Below, piece by piece: positions 14,493 through 23,538 of a stretch of DNA of 64,000 nucleotides. The position numbers were made by a program, and so were the translations under genes. Within the stretch, counting starts at the first letter, position 1. Each line of letters starts with the position of its first letter. The stretch comes from an uncultured Phycisphaerales bacterium (GTDB lineage Bacteria; Planctomycetota; Phycisphaerae; Tepidisphaerales; Tepidisphaeraceae). The notes under the pieces were generated by a model that had not been told where the DNA came from, did no database searches, and worked only from the letters and a program-made list of their open reading frames with translations. Location of the stretch: positions 45,481-109,480 of the forward strand of contig CAIQIQ010000068.1 in assembly GCA_903871935.1 (NCBI GenBank). The letters run 5' to 3'.

Positions 14493-17411
14493 TTGGCTAA
14501 AAGCACTAAGAGCATCCGCATCAATCAACTCGCTAAAGAGTTGAACGTCTCAAGCGCCCTTATCCTTGAGAAGCTGCGCAAAGAAGGTCTGGGCGACGTT
14601 GCCGCGAACCACCAGAGCGCCGTTCAGCTCGGGCTGGCGGAGACGATCCGCGAGTGGTTCCATCACCACGCAGGGGCCTCAACCGCCGTGGAAACGGCCG
14701 CCCCAGTCGTTGAAACACCGGAAAAGCCCAAGCGCGGGCGCAAGAAGAAGGGCGAAGAGGGCGAGGGCGCTGAGGCCGTTAAGCCCGCACCTGCGCATGT
14801 GGAAGCTGCAGTGGAGCCGGCCGTACCTCCGATTGAGGAGGCTCAACCTGCCCCTGCCCCTGAACCGGCTATTGAGGCGGCGGCACCCGAGCAACCGATA
14901 TCCGAGAGCGCTGTGGTCGTTGCACAGCCGCCCGTGCCCGCAGCGGCAGAGGCGCCTGCGCCGGTTACCGTTCCCGCACCAGAGGAGAGGACGCCACAGC
15001 AGCCCCCGACCGAGGCCCCGAAGCCCGAGATCGCGGCAGAACCGGCGGCTGAGCCGGTTGCGCAACCCGCAGCGGCAGTGGAAGTGGCGCCTGAAACGGC
15101 AGCTCCGAGCGAGCACGTCAAGGCGCCTGCCAAGGCCCATGGGCCGGCTCGTCACGTCCCGCGCAGCACGACATTGCCGCATCAGCCGGCCAAGCGCATG
15201 GCCAAACCTGCGGTCTTTACCCCTGAGCCTGCCAAGATTCAGGGCCCTCGCGTCGTCCGCGTTGAGAAGGAAGAAGTGGTCAACATCGGGCCGAATCGTG
15301 CCCGCGGGCCGCGCGCGCAGGGCAACGATGGGCCGACCATAACGCCTGCGGCGCCGCGTGGTGGCCGTGGTGTGAAGGTTTCGGACGCCGAGGAGGATGA
15401 GGCCGAGAAGGCGAAAAAAGCCAAGAGTGGCCGGTCACTTTCAAGCCGCCGCCGTGGCGCCGACGGACGGCGCGGCGAGGCGCTGGAAAAACTCAAAGAG
15501 TATACCGATGCCGACCTGTTGGAACGTCAGGAGCGCCTGGCGGCCGCGGCCGGATATCGTTCGAATTTTGACAGTCACTTGAAGCGCCATGACAAGACGC
15601 CGCAGGGCAAGGCAAAGACGATCGTGCAGCGGGGCGAGCCGGTGGCGATTGAGGAGCCGATAACGGTTCGCTCGCTGGCGGCGTCGCTGGGCCTGAAGAC
15701 GAATGACATCATCGGCAAGCTCATGCGTCAGAGCGTCTTTGCGACGGTCAATCAGAGCCTGGATCTCGATACCGCGCAGGCGCTGGCGCTGGAGTGGGGT
15801 CTGGAACTGACCGCGAAGCAGCAGGCGACCGCCGAGGAAGTGCTGATGGACGAGTTCAGCAACCGCGATGTGGATGTGGCCAAGCTCGTGGCACGCCCGC
15901 CGGTGGTAACGATCCTCGGGCACGTCGATCACGGCAAGACCAGTCTGTTGGACAAGATCCGCAATGCCAACGTGGCGGCGGGTGAGGCCGGCGGCATTAC
16001 GCAGCATACGGCGGCGTGGATGGTCGAGGTCCAGGCTGAGTCTGGCGCTAAACGGGTCACATTCATCGATACGCCCGGACACCAGGCATTTACGGCAATG
16101 CGTGCCCGCGGCGCTGACATGACGGACGTGGTGGTGCTGGTGGTGTCGGCCGCCGAGGGCGTGCAGCCACAGACGATCGAATCGATCAACCACGCGAAGG
16201 CGGCGGGAGTGCCGATTGTCGTGGCGCTGAACAAGATTGACCGTGCCGACGCCAACCCGGACATGGTGCTGGGCCAGCTTGCGAAAGAGGGCCTCAATCC
16301 AGTCGAGTGGGGTGGCGATACGGAAGTGGTCCGCACCAGCGCAACGACTGGGGCGGGCATCAAGGACCTGATCGAAATGCTCGACTATCAGGCGGAGTTG
16401 CTGCAGCTCAAGACGGATCCGACCGGTCCGGTGCGCGGCAGCGTGATTGAGAGCCGGATGGACGAGGGCCTTGGGCCTGTGGCGACAGTCCTGGTGCAGG
16501 ATGGCACGCTCAAGCCGGGCGATGTGCTGCTGGTTGGCAGCACCTTTGGCAAGGTCCGCCGCCTTCTCAACGATCGTGGTGAAGCGTTGAAGCATGCTAC
16601 GGCATCAATGCCGGTGGTGGTCAGCGGTTTGTCGGGCATGCCCGATGCCGGTGACAAAGCCTTCCAGGTGGATGATGTGGATCGGGCCCGGATGATCTGC
16701 GAAGATCGGGCCGGCCGGGATCGCATGAAGGATCTGGCGACCAAGAATCCCGTATCGCTGGAGAATCTGCTGGAGACGATCAAGCAGGAGGACATGAAAG
16801 AAGTCCGTCTGATTATCAAGGCGGATGTTGCCGGCAGCGTCGAGACACTGGCCAAGACGGTGGTCGAGTCCAGCAGCGCCGAGGTCCGCATTCGCGTGAT
16901 CCACGCCGCGGCCGGCCCGATCAACGAGAGCGACGTCGAACTGGCGGATGCATCCAAGGCAGTGATCATCGGCTTCAATGTCGTGCCGGATGACACCGCT
17001 CGCGCGATGGCCGAGCAACGGCGCATTGAGGTGCGGCTGTACCGGGTGATCTACGAGATCCTGGACGACCTGAAGAAGGCGATGAGCGGCATGCTCGAGC
17101 CTGAGATCCGCGAGAAGTACCACGGCCGGGCGGAGATCCGCCAGGTGTTCAAGGTATCGCGGCTGGGCAATATCGCCGGCTGCATGGTGATCGATGGCCA
17201 TATTCAGCGTGGAAGCAAGATCCGTCTGATTCGCAACGGCGCGATCGTGGTGCAGGATCAGGCGCTGGAGTCGCTGCGTCGAGCCAAGGACGATGTGAAG
17301 GAAGTGAAGCAGGGCTTCGAGTGCGGCATGAAGCTCTCCGGTTACGACGACATCAAGGTTGGAGATATCTTCGAAGCGTACATTCGTGAGACGATCCAGC
17401 GGACACTGTGA
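14493..17411 (+). CDS. infB: Translation initiation factor IF-2
   Basis: 972 residues. GTPase that positions formyl-Met-tRNA on the 30S subunit and promotes subunit joining. The N-terminal IF2_N helix domain is at residues 5-55 (IRINQLAKELNVSSALILEK). A long Ala/Pro/Glu-rich linker runs to about 360, then a second IF2_N (ITVRSLAASLGLKTNDIIGK) at about 385-440. The G domain runs from about 470 with GHVDHGKTS (P-loop), GGITQHTAA, DTPGHQAF, NKID and later domains II-IV. The start is a TTG at 14493 with ACGGAG 6 bp upstream; no ATG fits. Third gene positions downstream (ylxP, rbfA) continue the translation-factor operon. Confidence 0.95.
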   Translation: MAKSTKSIRINQLAKELNVSSALILEKLRKEGLGDVAANHQSAVQLGLAETIREWFHHHAGASTAVETAAPVVETPEKPKRGRKKKGEEGEGAEAVKPAPAHVEAAVEPAVPPIEEAQPAPAPEPAIEAAAPEQPISESAVVVAQPPVPAAAEAPAPVTVPAPEERTPQQPPTEAPKPEIAAEPAAEPVAQPAAAVEVAPETAAPSEHVKAPAKAHGPARHVPRSTTLPHQPAKRMAKPAVFTPEPAKIQGPRVVRVEKEEVVNIGPNRARGPRAQGNDGPTITPAAPRGGRGVKVSDAEEDEAEKAKKAKSGRSLSSRRRGADGRRGEALEKLKEYTDADLLERQERLAAAAGYRSNFDSHLKRHDKTPQGKAKTIVQRGEPVAIEEPITVRSLAASLGLKTNDIIGKLMRQSVFATVNQSLDLDTAQALALEWGLELTAKQQATAEEVLMDEFSNRDVDVAKLVARPPVVTILGHVDHGKTSLLDKIRNANVAAGEAGGITQHTAAWMVEVQAESGAKRVTFIDTPGHQAFTAMRARGADMTDVVVLVVSAAEGVQPQTIESINHAKAAGVPIVVALNKIDRADANPDMVLGQLAKEGLNPVEWGGDTEVVRTSATTGAGIKDLIEMLDYQAELLQLKTDPTGPVRGSVIESRMDEGLGPVATVLVQDGTLKPGDVLLVGSTFGKVRRLLNDRGEALKHATASMPVVVSGLSGMPDAGDKAFQVDDVDRARMICEDRAGRDRMKDLATKNPVSLENLLETIKQEDMKEVRLIIKADVAGSVETLAKTVVESSSAEVRIRVIHAAAGPINESDVELADASKAVIIGFNVVPDDTARAMAEQRRIEVRLYRVIYEILDDLKKAMSGMLEPEIREKYHGRAEIRQVFKVSRLGNIAGCMVIDGHIQRGSKIRLIRNGAIVVQDQALESLRRAKDDVKEVKQGFECGMKLSGYDDIKVGDIFEAYIRETIQRTL

Positions 17412-17418
17412 GACAGAT

Positions 17419-17485
17419 AGTGATTATTGATTAACGAGTAACAGCTCACTGGGCCGTTACGGAATAATCAATAATCACTACGTTT
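17419..17485. terminator. Large perfect hairpin with T-run after infB
   Basis: AGTGATTATTGATTA (17419-17433) and TAATCAATAATCACT (17465-17479) are perfect 15-bp inverted arms; inside, GTAAC and GTTAC continue the pairing. CGTTTTT follows. It could act as a terminator between infB and ylxP. Its right half (17456-17480) recurs with two changes at 18988-19012, so it is also a dispersed element. Confidence 0.6.
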
Positions 17486-17487
17486 TT

Positions 17488-17775
17488 ATGCTCATGATTG
17501 TCGGAGTATTACAGATCGAGCTCGAGATCCCTGAGGCGCAGAGCCTCAAGGACAAGCGGCGTGTCATCAAGAGCCTGAAAGACCGGATCGCTAACGGCCA
17601 CAATGTCTCGATCGCCGAGGTCGGGGCGTTGGATAAACACCAGCGGTCGATCCTGGGGATTGCGATGGTCGCCAATGACAAGGCCTACGTGGAAGGCGGT
17701 CTCAGCAAGATCGTGGATCTTGTCCGTATGGTCCCGCAGGCGAATCTGCTGGATTATCAGATAGAATTGCTATGA
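17488..17775 (+). CDS. ylxP: DUF503 family protein (YlxP-like)
   Basis: 95 residues: MLMIVGVLQIELEIP, then AQSLKDKRRVIKSLKDRI, NVSIAEVGALDKHQRSIL and YVEGGLSKIVDLV. The SLKxKRxVIKSLKxR block and the (V/I)AEV-x-x-x-D-x-(W/H)Q block define DUF503/YlxP. It is regularly found between infB and rbfA and is thought to assist ribosome assembly or 16S processing; the biochemical role is not settled. Its TGA overlaps the rbfA ATG (ATGA), so the two are translationally coupled. A large hairpin lies just upstream. Confidence 0.9.
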   Translation: MLMIVGVLQIELEIPEAQSLKDKRRVIKSLKDRIANGHNVSIAEVGALDKHQRSILGIAMVANDKAYVEGGLSKIVDLVRMVPQANLLDYQIELL

Positions 17776-18197
17776 GCAGACGCACGGAACGAGTTGCGAG
17801 TTTCATCCAGCAGGAGCTGGCGATGATCATCATGCGCGAGCTGGATGATCCGCGCCTGACCGGCCTGCCGTCCATTACGCGCGTCAAGGTCTCGGAAGAC
17901 CTGGCGACTGCGGATGTTTTCGTTACCGTCATGGGCACCGAGGGGAAGCAGACCGCAGCACTTAATGCCCTGAAGCACTCGGCCGGCATGATGCGATCGC
18001 GCCTGGCGGAAATGATGGAACTGCGCCAGGTGCCATATCTGAAGTTTCGACTCGATGAGGAACTCAAGAAAGAACGCGAGGTGCTCGATCTCCTGAGGAA
18101 GATCCAGGAGGAGAACGAGGCCAAGGGGAAGTCGGAAGAGCCAAGTGGCGAGGATGAGGCGAAGGGGACGGTACAAGAAGAAAAGGATGAAGGATGA
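17772..18197 (+). CDS. rbfA: 30S ribosome-binding factor RbfA
   Basis: 141 residues. RbfA binds the 30S precursor and is needed for late maturation of the 16S 5' end. It carries the KH-like RbfA core: RTERVASFIQQELAMIIMRE, LDDPRLTGLPSITRVKVSED, TADVFVTVMG, NALKHSAGMMRSRLAEMMELR and VPYLKFRLDEELKKEREV. After about residue 110 a Glu/Lys-rich tail follows. Its last codons, including the stop, lie inside a GGATGAA tandem repeat (18185-18212), so tail length may vary between strains. Start overlaps the ylxP stop by 4 bp. Confidence 0.95.
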   Translation: MSRRTERVASFIQQELAMIIMRELDDPRLTGLPSITRVKVSEDLATADVFVTVMGTEGKQTAALNALKHSAGMMRSRLAEMMELRQVPYLKFRLDEELKKEREVLDLLRKIQEENEAKGKSEEPSGEDEAKGTVQEEKDEG

Positions 18198-18212
18198 AGG
18201 ATGAAGGATGAA
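18185..18212 (+). repeat. GGATGAA tandem repeat (4 units) spanning the rbfA stop
   Basis: Four consecutive 7-bp units. The TGA of rbfA is part of the second unit. Single-unit changes of 7 bp would shift the frame of the C-terminal tail. A single related unit (AAGGATGAAGGATGG) occurs near 9200. Confidence 0.7.
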
Positions 18213-18272
18213 CAGGAGGCGCCCCTGCGCCGATCTCTGGTCCTTCGGGCTTCATGCTTCATATAAGGAACT

Positions 18273-18929
18273 ATGAAAGGTGCAGGCAAGTACGCGGAAG
18301 AGCTTAAGGGCCTGGTGAAGAAATTCGCCAAGGACGGCAAGATCCAGCCTATGCAGAAGCAGGAGCCGCTGCGGACCCTGGTTCGAGCGATGTTCTCGTT
18401 TGACACGACCGATGCGAAGGCTGATGAGGCCCTGGCAATCGTCGATCGCGAGTTTGTCGATATCAACGAGCTGCGTGTGGGGACCGAACTGGAGGTGGAG
18501 GCCCTGATCGGGGCAAAATACCCCCAGATCATCAAACGGGCATCACTGATCAGTTCGGTGATGAACGCTATCTTCGACCGCGAGGGCGTACTCAGTCTCG
18601 ACCGCGTGTCGACGCTGAAGAAGGCCGAGGTCCGGCAGTTTCTGCGAGAGCTTCCGGGCATGACTCCCTTCGTCGAGGGCAGCGTCTGCCTGCTGTCGCT
18701 CGATATCACGGCGATGCCGATCGACGACATGGGCATGAACTATCTGAAGCAGGCCGGGGCGCTGGATGCCGCCTTCGGCCTGGAGGAAGCTCAGAAGTTC
18801 ATCGAGACCCATATCAAGCCGGAAGAGATCTATGAACTTTACGCCGGACTTCGCCGCCTGGCGAAGGAGAATTTCGTGCCTGCGGCCCCGCCAGCCCCGG
18901 TCGAGGAGACAAAGAAGAAGAGAAAGTGA
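18273..18929 (+). CDS. HhH-GPD (endonuclease III-like) protein, divergent
   Basis: 218 residues with the helical HhH-GPD fold of base-excision DNA glycosylases: ALRTLVRAMFSFDTTDAKAD-like start, then ALIGAKYPQIIKRASLI and a helix-hairpin-helix FLRELPGMTPFVEGSVCL. Next comes MPIDDMGMNYL, where the second Asp-containing block aligns with the catalytic Asp of Nth/MutY. The Lys that follows LPGxGR in endonuclease III is replaced (LPGMTPF), and there is no C-terminal 4Fe-4S Cys cluster. It is thus at most a monofunctional glycosylase, or has lost activity. The C-terminal tail is Lys-rich. It follows rbfA by 75 bp. Confidence 0.7.
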   Translation: MKGAGKYAEELKGLVKKFAKDGKIQPMQKQEPLRTLVRAMFSFDTTDAKADEALAIVDREFVDINELRVGTELEVEALIGAKYPQIIKRASLISSVMNAIFDREGVLSLDRVSTLKKAEVRQFLRELPGMTPFVEGSVCLLSLDITAMPIDDMGMNYLKQAGALDAAFGLEEAQKFIETHIKPEEIYELYAGLRRLAKENFVPAAPPAPVEETKKKRK

Positions 18930-18970
18930 TGTTGATGGCGTAGTCCCGGCGCGCCGGGATTGACTATTTC

Positions 18971-19012
18971 GTAACAGCCGGCCTGTTGTTACGGAGTGAT
19001 CAATAATCACTA
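18971..19012. repeat. Partial second copy of the infB-ylxP hairpin element
   Basis: GTAACA (18971) and TGTTAC (18987) pair; GTTACGGAGTGATCAATAATC... (18988-19012) matches 17456-17480 in 23 of 25 bases. It lies in the 135-bp gap before hisG. Confidence 0.55.
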
Positions 19013-19064
19013 TGCCTGCCCAGCACATGATGAACACGAGAAAGCACCTGACTAACTATCAACC

Positions 19065-19961
19065 ATGACATCACAGAAACTCCCAGAAACGACCCTACGC
19101 CTTGGACTGCCATCGGGCAGTCTTCAGAACGCCACCGTCGAGCTCTTTGGCAAAGCCGGCTATAAGGTGACCATCGACAGCCGCAGCGTCTTTCCCCGCA
19201 TCGATGATGAGAAGATCTCGGCTGTGCTGTTCCGCGCCCAGGAGATCAGCCGCTATATCGTCGAGGGGATTATCGATTGCGGGCTGACCGGCTATGACTG
19301 GATTGTTGAGAACGGCAACGAGCAGGATGTCGTCGAAGTCTGCGAACTGGAGTACTCGCGCGCCACCTCCAACCCGATCAATTGGGTGCTCGCTGTCCCG
19401 GATGAGAGCACGGTACAGAAGCCCGAGGATCTCAAGGGCGGCGTCGTTTCCACCGAACTTGTCGGCGTGGTCAAACGCTATTTCCAGCAGAAGGGGATTG
19501 ACGTGCAGGTGGAGTTCTCCTGGGGCACCACCGAGATCAAGGCGCGCATTGCTGATGCCATCGTTGATTGCACCGAGACCGGATCCAGCCTCAAGGCCAA
19601 TAATCTCCGCGTCATTGATACGCTGCTCAAGAGCACAACGCGTTTTGTCTGCTCCAAGAAAGCCTGGGCCAATCCCTGGAAGCGGGAGAAACTTGAGAAC
19701 ATCGCCATGCTGCTTAAGGGCGCCATTGATGCGCGCAGCAAGGTGGGGCTGAAGATGAATGCCCCGAAGGCCGGGCTGGCCGGGATCCTGGCATTCCTGC
19801 CATCAGCGAAGAGCCCGACGGTCAGCCAACTTGCCGATCAGGCATGGGTTGCGATCGAGGTGATCCTGGAAGACAAGCAGGACCGGGAGCTAATTCCGAA
19901 ATTAAAGCGCGCTGGAGCCACAGGGATCATAACATATCCTTTGAACAAGGTGATTCCATAA
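19065..19961 (+). CDS. hisG: ATP phosphoribosyltransferase, long form
   Basis: 298 residues. Catalyses the first step of histidine biosynthesis, condensing ATP and PRPP to phosphoribosyl-ATP. Residues 10-220 are the periplasmic-binding-protein-like catalytic domain: LRLGLPSGSLQNATVELF, GIIDCGLTGYDWI, then the PRPP-binding segment DAIVDCTETGSSLKANNLR. Residues 225-298 are the regulatory ACT-like domain of the long HisG_L form (LKMNAPKAGLAGILAFLP, WVAIEVILEDK, GATGIITYPLNKVI), which mediates histidine feedback and hexamerisation; no HisZ is required. Other his genes are not in the window. The next gene starts 2 bp after the stop, suggesting co-transcription. Confidence 0.93.
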   Translation: MTSQKLPETTLRLGLPSGSLQNATVELFGKAGYKVTIDSRSVFPRIDDEKISAVLFRAQEISRYIVEGIIDCGLTGYDWIVENGNEQDVVEVCELEYSRATSNPINWVLAVPDESTVQKPEDLKGGVVSTELVGVVKRYFQQKGIDVQVEFSWGTTEIKARIADAIVDCTETGSSLKANNLRVIDTLLKSTTRFVCSKKAWANPWKREKLENIAMLLKGAIDARSKVGLKMNAPKAGLAGILAFLPSAKSPTVSQLADQAWVAIEVILEDKQDRELIPKLKRAGATGIITYPLNKVIP

Positions 19962-19963
19962 CC

Positions 19964-22747
19964 ATGGCTACAAAGCGACGCAGCGACGCAGCGATCCCGG
20001 CGCGCCGCGGACAGGCTCCGCGACGAAGGGAACGAGTACCCCGAGGGCTTCGGTGTCTGCTCGCCGCATCGATGGTAGCAGTGGCGACGGCAGGATGTGC
20101 TGTGCCTGCAAGGCAGCCCAACCCGCGCGGCGCCGCTTCCCGCCCGGTGGTGTCCGAGAAGGCGATGCTTTCGCTGGACCAGGTTCTGCCGCCTGAACCG
20201 CTGGCGTCACCACATCCGTCTACGGCCCCGACCACCGCGCCGGCCTCACTCCAGTCGCTGCAACTTTACGCACAGGCGCGGGTGGCATTGGAGTCCGGAC
20301 AACGCTTCACGGCGGTACAACTTCTCGCTCAGGCTCTGGCGATCGATCCTGACAGCTTCCAACTGAATATGGCGATGGGCGAAGCGGCGTCGGGCACAGC
20401 CCTGGCATCGCGCGCCATGCCTTGCCTGCAGCGGGCTGCGGAACTGGACCCCGACAACATCGATGTCTACATCCAGGAGGCGCGGCTCCATCTCGCCGCC
20501 GGTGAGGGCATGCAGGCCGCCCGTGCGCTGCGGAAGGCGCAGCAGACCAGTGCTTACCGCGACGGCGGCCCTGAGGCTCTGGCGGCCGACTTTTTCCTTG
20601 CCCGGACCCTGCAGGTCATGGGCTATGACTCGGCCGCCTTGAGCCAATATGACCTGGTGCTGGGCCAAATGCCGCGAATCAACCCTGGCTATCGCGGCCC
20701 GGTTGAGGTCATGCAGATTCTCCGCAATCCCGACCTGGTATTCGTTGAAGTGTCCCGCCTGTCGGCCAAGCTGGGCGACTACAAGACTGCGCTGGCTGCG
20801 ATCGAACAGGCGATGATCGAGTCGCCCGATACATCACAATATGCGCTGATGCGAGTACGGCTTCTGCAACAGGCTGGACGGCCGGCAGAGGCCCGAGCTT
20901 TTGTCCCCGAAGTGGTCAGCCGGTTTGGCGCCGGCGTTGAGACGTTGGCGCTGGTGCGGGAGATTTACGGCGCTTCCGGCGGTGAAGTGGCGGCCATCGC
21001 CGATCTGCGCAAGGCGCTGCGGGCACACAAGGATAATCAGAACCTCGCCTATGCGCTGGCCGACATGCTGGTGCGAACCGGCGGCGCTGCCGAAGCCCGG
21101 GCAGTACTGACTGATACGGTGAAGCAGCTCGATTATCGGACCGCGCCGGTCAAGCGGCTGTTTGATCTGCTGGAATCGCAAGGACGGACTCTGGATGCCG
21201 CGCGGCTCCTGGTCGAGGCCAGTGCCCGCCGGCCGGAGGAGTTGTCGGAACTGGACGGCCCGATGAGCCGCCTGACGCGGATCTCGCGCAGCAATCACCT
21301 CCGCCTGCACGATCTGCAGGCGATGCAGGTGGAGAGTTGGGCCGAAGCATCGCGGCTGTACTGGGTGGCGATGCTCGCACAGATGTGGGACCGCGATGAG
21401 CTGGCGCGGGCGGCACTGGAGAAGGCAGTGCGCACCGGCAAGCCCTTTGCGCCGGCATTCCGCGAGCTGCTTATGCACTATTTCAAGCGTTCCGACTGGG
21501 ATCAGAACCGCAAGCTGCAGACCGCCGAAGAACTGATCACGCTGAGTTCGCTGAATCGCGATGCGGGGCTTACCGCCGAATTGCGCGGCCGGATCGCGCT
21601 GCAGAGAGAGGATCTGCCGGCGGCGTCCCAGCAGTTCCTGGAAGCCATGCGCGTCGGCAATACGATGCCGGAGGTGCAACTGGAATACGGTCTGACACAG
21701 CTTGCTCAGAAGAATGTCGTCGAGGGCGAGCGCATCCTGCTGAAGCTCAATGACGACCACCCGCTGTTTGAGCAGGGGTACGACACTCTAATCAGGTTCT
21801 ACATCAAGCAGCAGATGCCCTCTTCGGCGTTGCGAACGCTGCAGCGGTGGCTCAGTGCCGATCCGCAGAACCCGTCCGCGCGGCTTTTGCAGGCCGATGT
21901 GTACGCCAGATCCGACCACGGTGATGCAGCCGAGCGAATCCTGCTCGACCTGTTTGAGCAGTACACCGACAACGCTGATGTGCTGAAATATCTGTATGCG
22001 TTTTACGTCGAAACCGGCCGGAAAGAGCAGTTTATCCGCGTGCTGGAGCATAAGCGGCAGTCGCGCCCCGATATCCGCGAGGTGGCGGAACGACTGGTGT
22101 TGATCTATGCCGATGATGGGCGGATTGCCGAAGCCGATCGAGTGATTGCGGATCTGCGGCGCAGCGCTGAGGGAGACAGTGATCTCTTGTACGAGATCTC
22201 GAATCTGTATGTGGAAATCAATGATCAAAAGTCGGCCGAAGGTGTGCTCGAGGAGGCGCTGAAGGTTGATCCGCAGCATTCCTCTGCGGCGAACAATCTG
22301 GGATATTACCTGGCCCAAGAGGGGCGCGATCTGGATCGCGCTGAGGCACTGGTGCGAATAGCGGTTAAGGCAGAGCCCGACAATCAGTCGTTTCTCGACA
22401 GCCTTGGATGGGTTATGTATAAACGCGGCCGTCTTGAGCCGGCCCGCGAGTTTCTTGAGCAAGCCGTTGCCCAAACGATCAAACCCAATCCGGTGGTGTT
22501 GGACCATCTGGGTGACGCCTATTACCGGTTGGGACGGCGGGATGACGCGGTCAAGCGTTGGGAATCAGCGCGGACAGGTCTGGAGACGCTGGGCGGCCTC
22601 CGGACGCTGACCAGCGAGGAACTGACAACGCAGCAGAGCGTTATTATGAAGCTCGCGGCGGTGCGAGATGGCCGGCCGGCGAATACCGCGGCGATCGTCG
22701 GGGCGGAAACACCGGCGAGCAAGCCATCGTCCGGGGAATCGAAGTAG
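19964..22747 (+). CDS. Large TPR-repeat lipoprotein
   Basis: 927 residues. A basic, Arg-rich N-terminus (about 30 residues) precedes a hydrophobic segment (LLAASMVAVATAGC) with lipobox ATAGC, so an exported, lipid-anchored protein is likely. The rest is tetratricopeptide-like helical pairs, e.g. YAQARVALESGQRFTAVQLL, CLQRAAELDPDNIDVYIQEA and, near the end, SAANNLGYYLAQEGRDLDRA and FLDSLGWVMYKRGRLEPARE. The final repeats are the most canonical. TPR arrays act as protein-binding scaffolds; no enzyme motif is visible. The start is 2 bp downstream of hisG, and yebC follows 26 bp later. Confidence 0.8.
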   Translation: MATKRRSDAAIPARRGQAPRRRERVPRGLRCLLAASMVAVATAGCAVPARQPNPRGAASRPVVSEKAMLSLDQVLPPEPLASPHPSTAPTTAPASLQSLQLYAQARVALESGQRFTAVQLLAQALAIDPDSFQLNMAMGEAASGTALASRAMPCLQRAAELDPDNIDVYIQEARLHLAAGEGMQAARALRKAQQTSAYRDGGPEALAADFFLARTLQVMGYDSAALSQYDLVLGQMPRINPGYRGPVEVMQILRNPDLVFVEVSRLSAKLGDYKTALAAIEQAMIESPDTSQYALMRVRLLQQAGRPAEARAFVPEVVSRFGAGVETLALVREIYGASGGEVAAIADLRKALRAHKDNQNLAYALADMLVRTGGAAEARAVLTDTVKQLDYRTAPVKRLFDLLESQGRTLDAARLLVEASARRPEELSELDGPMSRLTRISRSNHLRLHDLQAMQVESWAEASRLYWVAMLAQMWDRDELARAALEKAVRTGKPFAPAFRELLMHYFKRSDWDQNRKLQTAEELITLSSLNRDAGLTAELRGRIALQREDLPAASQQFLEAMRVGNTMPEVQLEYGLTQLAQKNVVEGERILLKLNDDHPLFEQGYDTLIRFYIKQQMPSSALRTLQRWLSADPQNPSARLLQADVYARSDHGDAAERILLDLFEQYTDNADVLKYLYAFYVETGRKEQFIRVLEHKRQSRPDIREVAERLVLIYADDGRIAEADRVIADLRRSAEGDSDLLYEISNLYVEINDQKSAEGVLEEALKVDPQHSSAANNLGYYLAQEGRDLDRAEALVRIAVKAEPDNQSFLDSLGWVMYKRGRLEPAREFLEQAVAQTIKPNPVVLDHLGDAYYRLGRRDDAVKRWESARTGLETLGGLRTLTSEELTTQQSVIMKLAAVRDGRPANTAAIVGAETPASKPSSGESK

Positions 22748-22773
22748 ACCATAGTCAGGAAGGCAGCGAAGAT

Positions 22774-23511
22774 ATGTCAGGACATAGTCACTGGGCGAAG
22801 ATCAAGCGAGCCAAGGCCGGCAACGATGCCAAGCGCGGCAAGATCTGGAGCAAGATCGCCCGCAAGATCATCATCGCGGCCCGTGCCGGCGGCGGCAATC
22901 CCAATGAGAATCTGACGCTGCGCTATACCATCGACGAAGCCCGGGCCGAGAACATGCCTCGCGACACGATCGAAAAGGCGATCATGAAGGGCACCGGCGA
23001 ACTTGGCGCCGAGAACTATGAGGCCGCCACTTATGAAGGGTATTCGCCGGGCGGGGTGGCGCTGATGATCGAGGCCCTGACCAATAACCGATCGCGCACG
23101 GCTCCTGAACTGCGCAAGATATTCGAGGTGGCCGGAGGCAATCTGGCGCAGAACGGCTCTGTGGCATTCCAGTTCGTGAAGCAGGGCGTGATCACCATCA
23201 AGGCCGATGCGATCACCGAAGACAAGCTGATCGAACTGGCACTGGAGGCGGGCGCGGATGATGTGAAAAATGAAGGGGAGGCCTACATCGTCATCACCGG
23301 TCCGACGGTGATGCACAAGGTGCGTGAGGCCCTGGTGGCCGCGAAGGTCGCGATCGAGGCGTCGGAAGTCAGCTTCCAGCCGACAACGACGATTCCGGTT
23401 ACCGCCGCGGGAGCCCAGAAGCTGTTCCGGCTGATCGACGCGCTGGAAGACAACGAGGACGTGCAGAACGTTTCGCACAATGCGGAAATACCGGAATCGG
23501 TTGAGGTGTGA
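22774..23511 (+). CDS. yebC: YebC/PmpR family DNA-binding regulatory / translation factor
   Basis: 245 residues, the normal length of the family. Domain I begins SGHSHWAKIKRAKAGNDAKR and continues GKIWSKIARKIIIAARAGGG; domains II-III contain NMPRDTIEKAIMKG, YEGYSPGGVALMIEALTNN, RTAPELRKIFEVAGGNL and ALEDNEDVQNVSHN. YebC-type proteins have been described as transcriptional regulators and, for some members, as factors easing ribosome stalling. ATG at 22774 chosen; the frame is open further upstream inside the TPR gene but without homology. Convergent with lipB, 27 bp apart. Confidence 0.93.
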   Translation: MSGHSHWAKIKRAKAGNDAKRGKIWSKIARKIIIAARAGGGNPNENLTLRYTIDEARAENMPRDTIEKAIMKGTGELGAENYEAATYEGYSPGGVALMIEALTNNRSRTAPELRKIFEVAGGNLAQNGSVAFQFVKQGVITIKADAITEDKLIELALEAGADDVKNEGEAYIVITGPTVMHKVREALVAAKVAIEASEVSFQPTTTIPVTAAGAQKLFRLIDALEDNEDVQNVSHNAEIPESVEV

Positions 23512-23538
23512 CGCCTTGGCGTTTGGGGGCCATCCACT

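Noticed and set aside
15441..16595. 384-codon minus-strand frame opposite infB
   Set aside because: His/Arg-rich antisense translation of the IF-2 G domain; no domain of its own.
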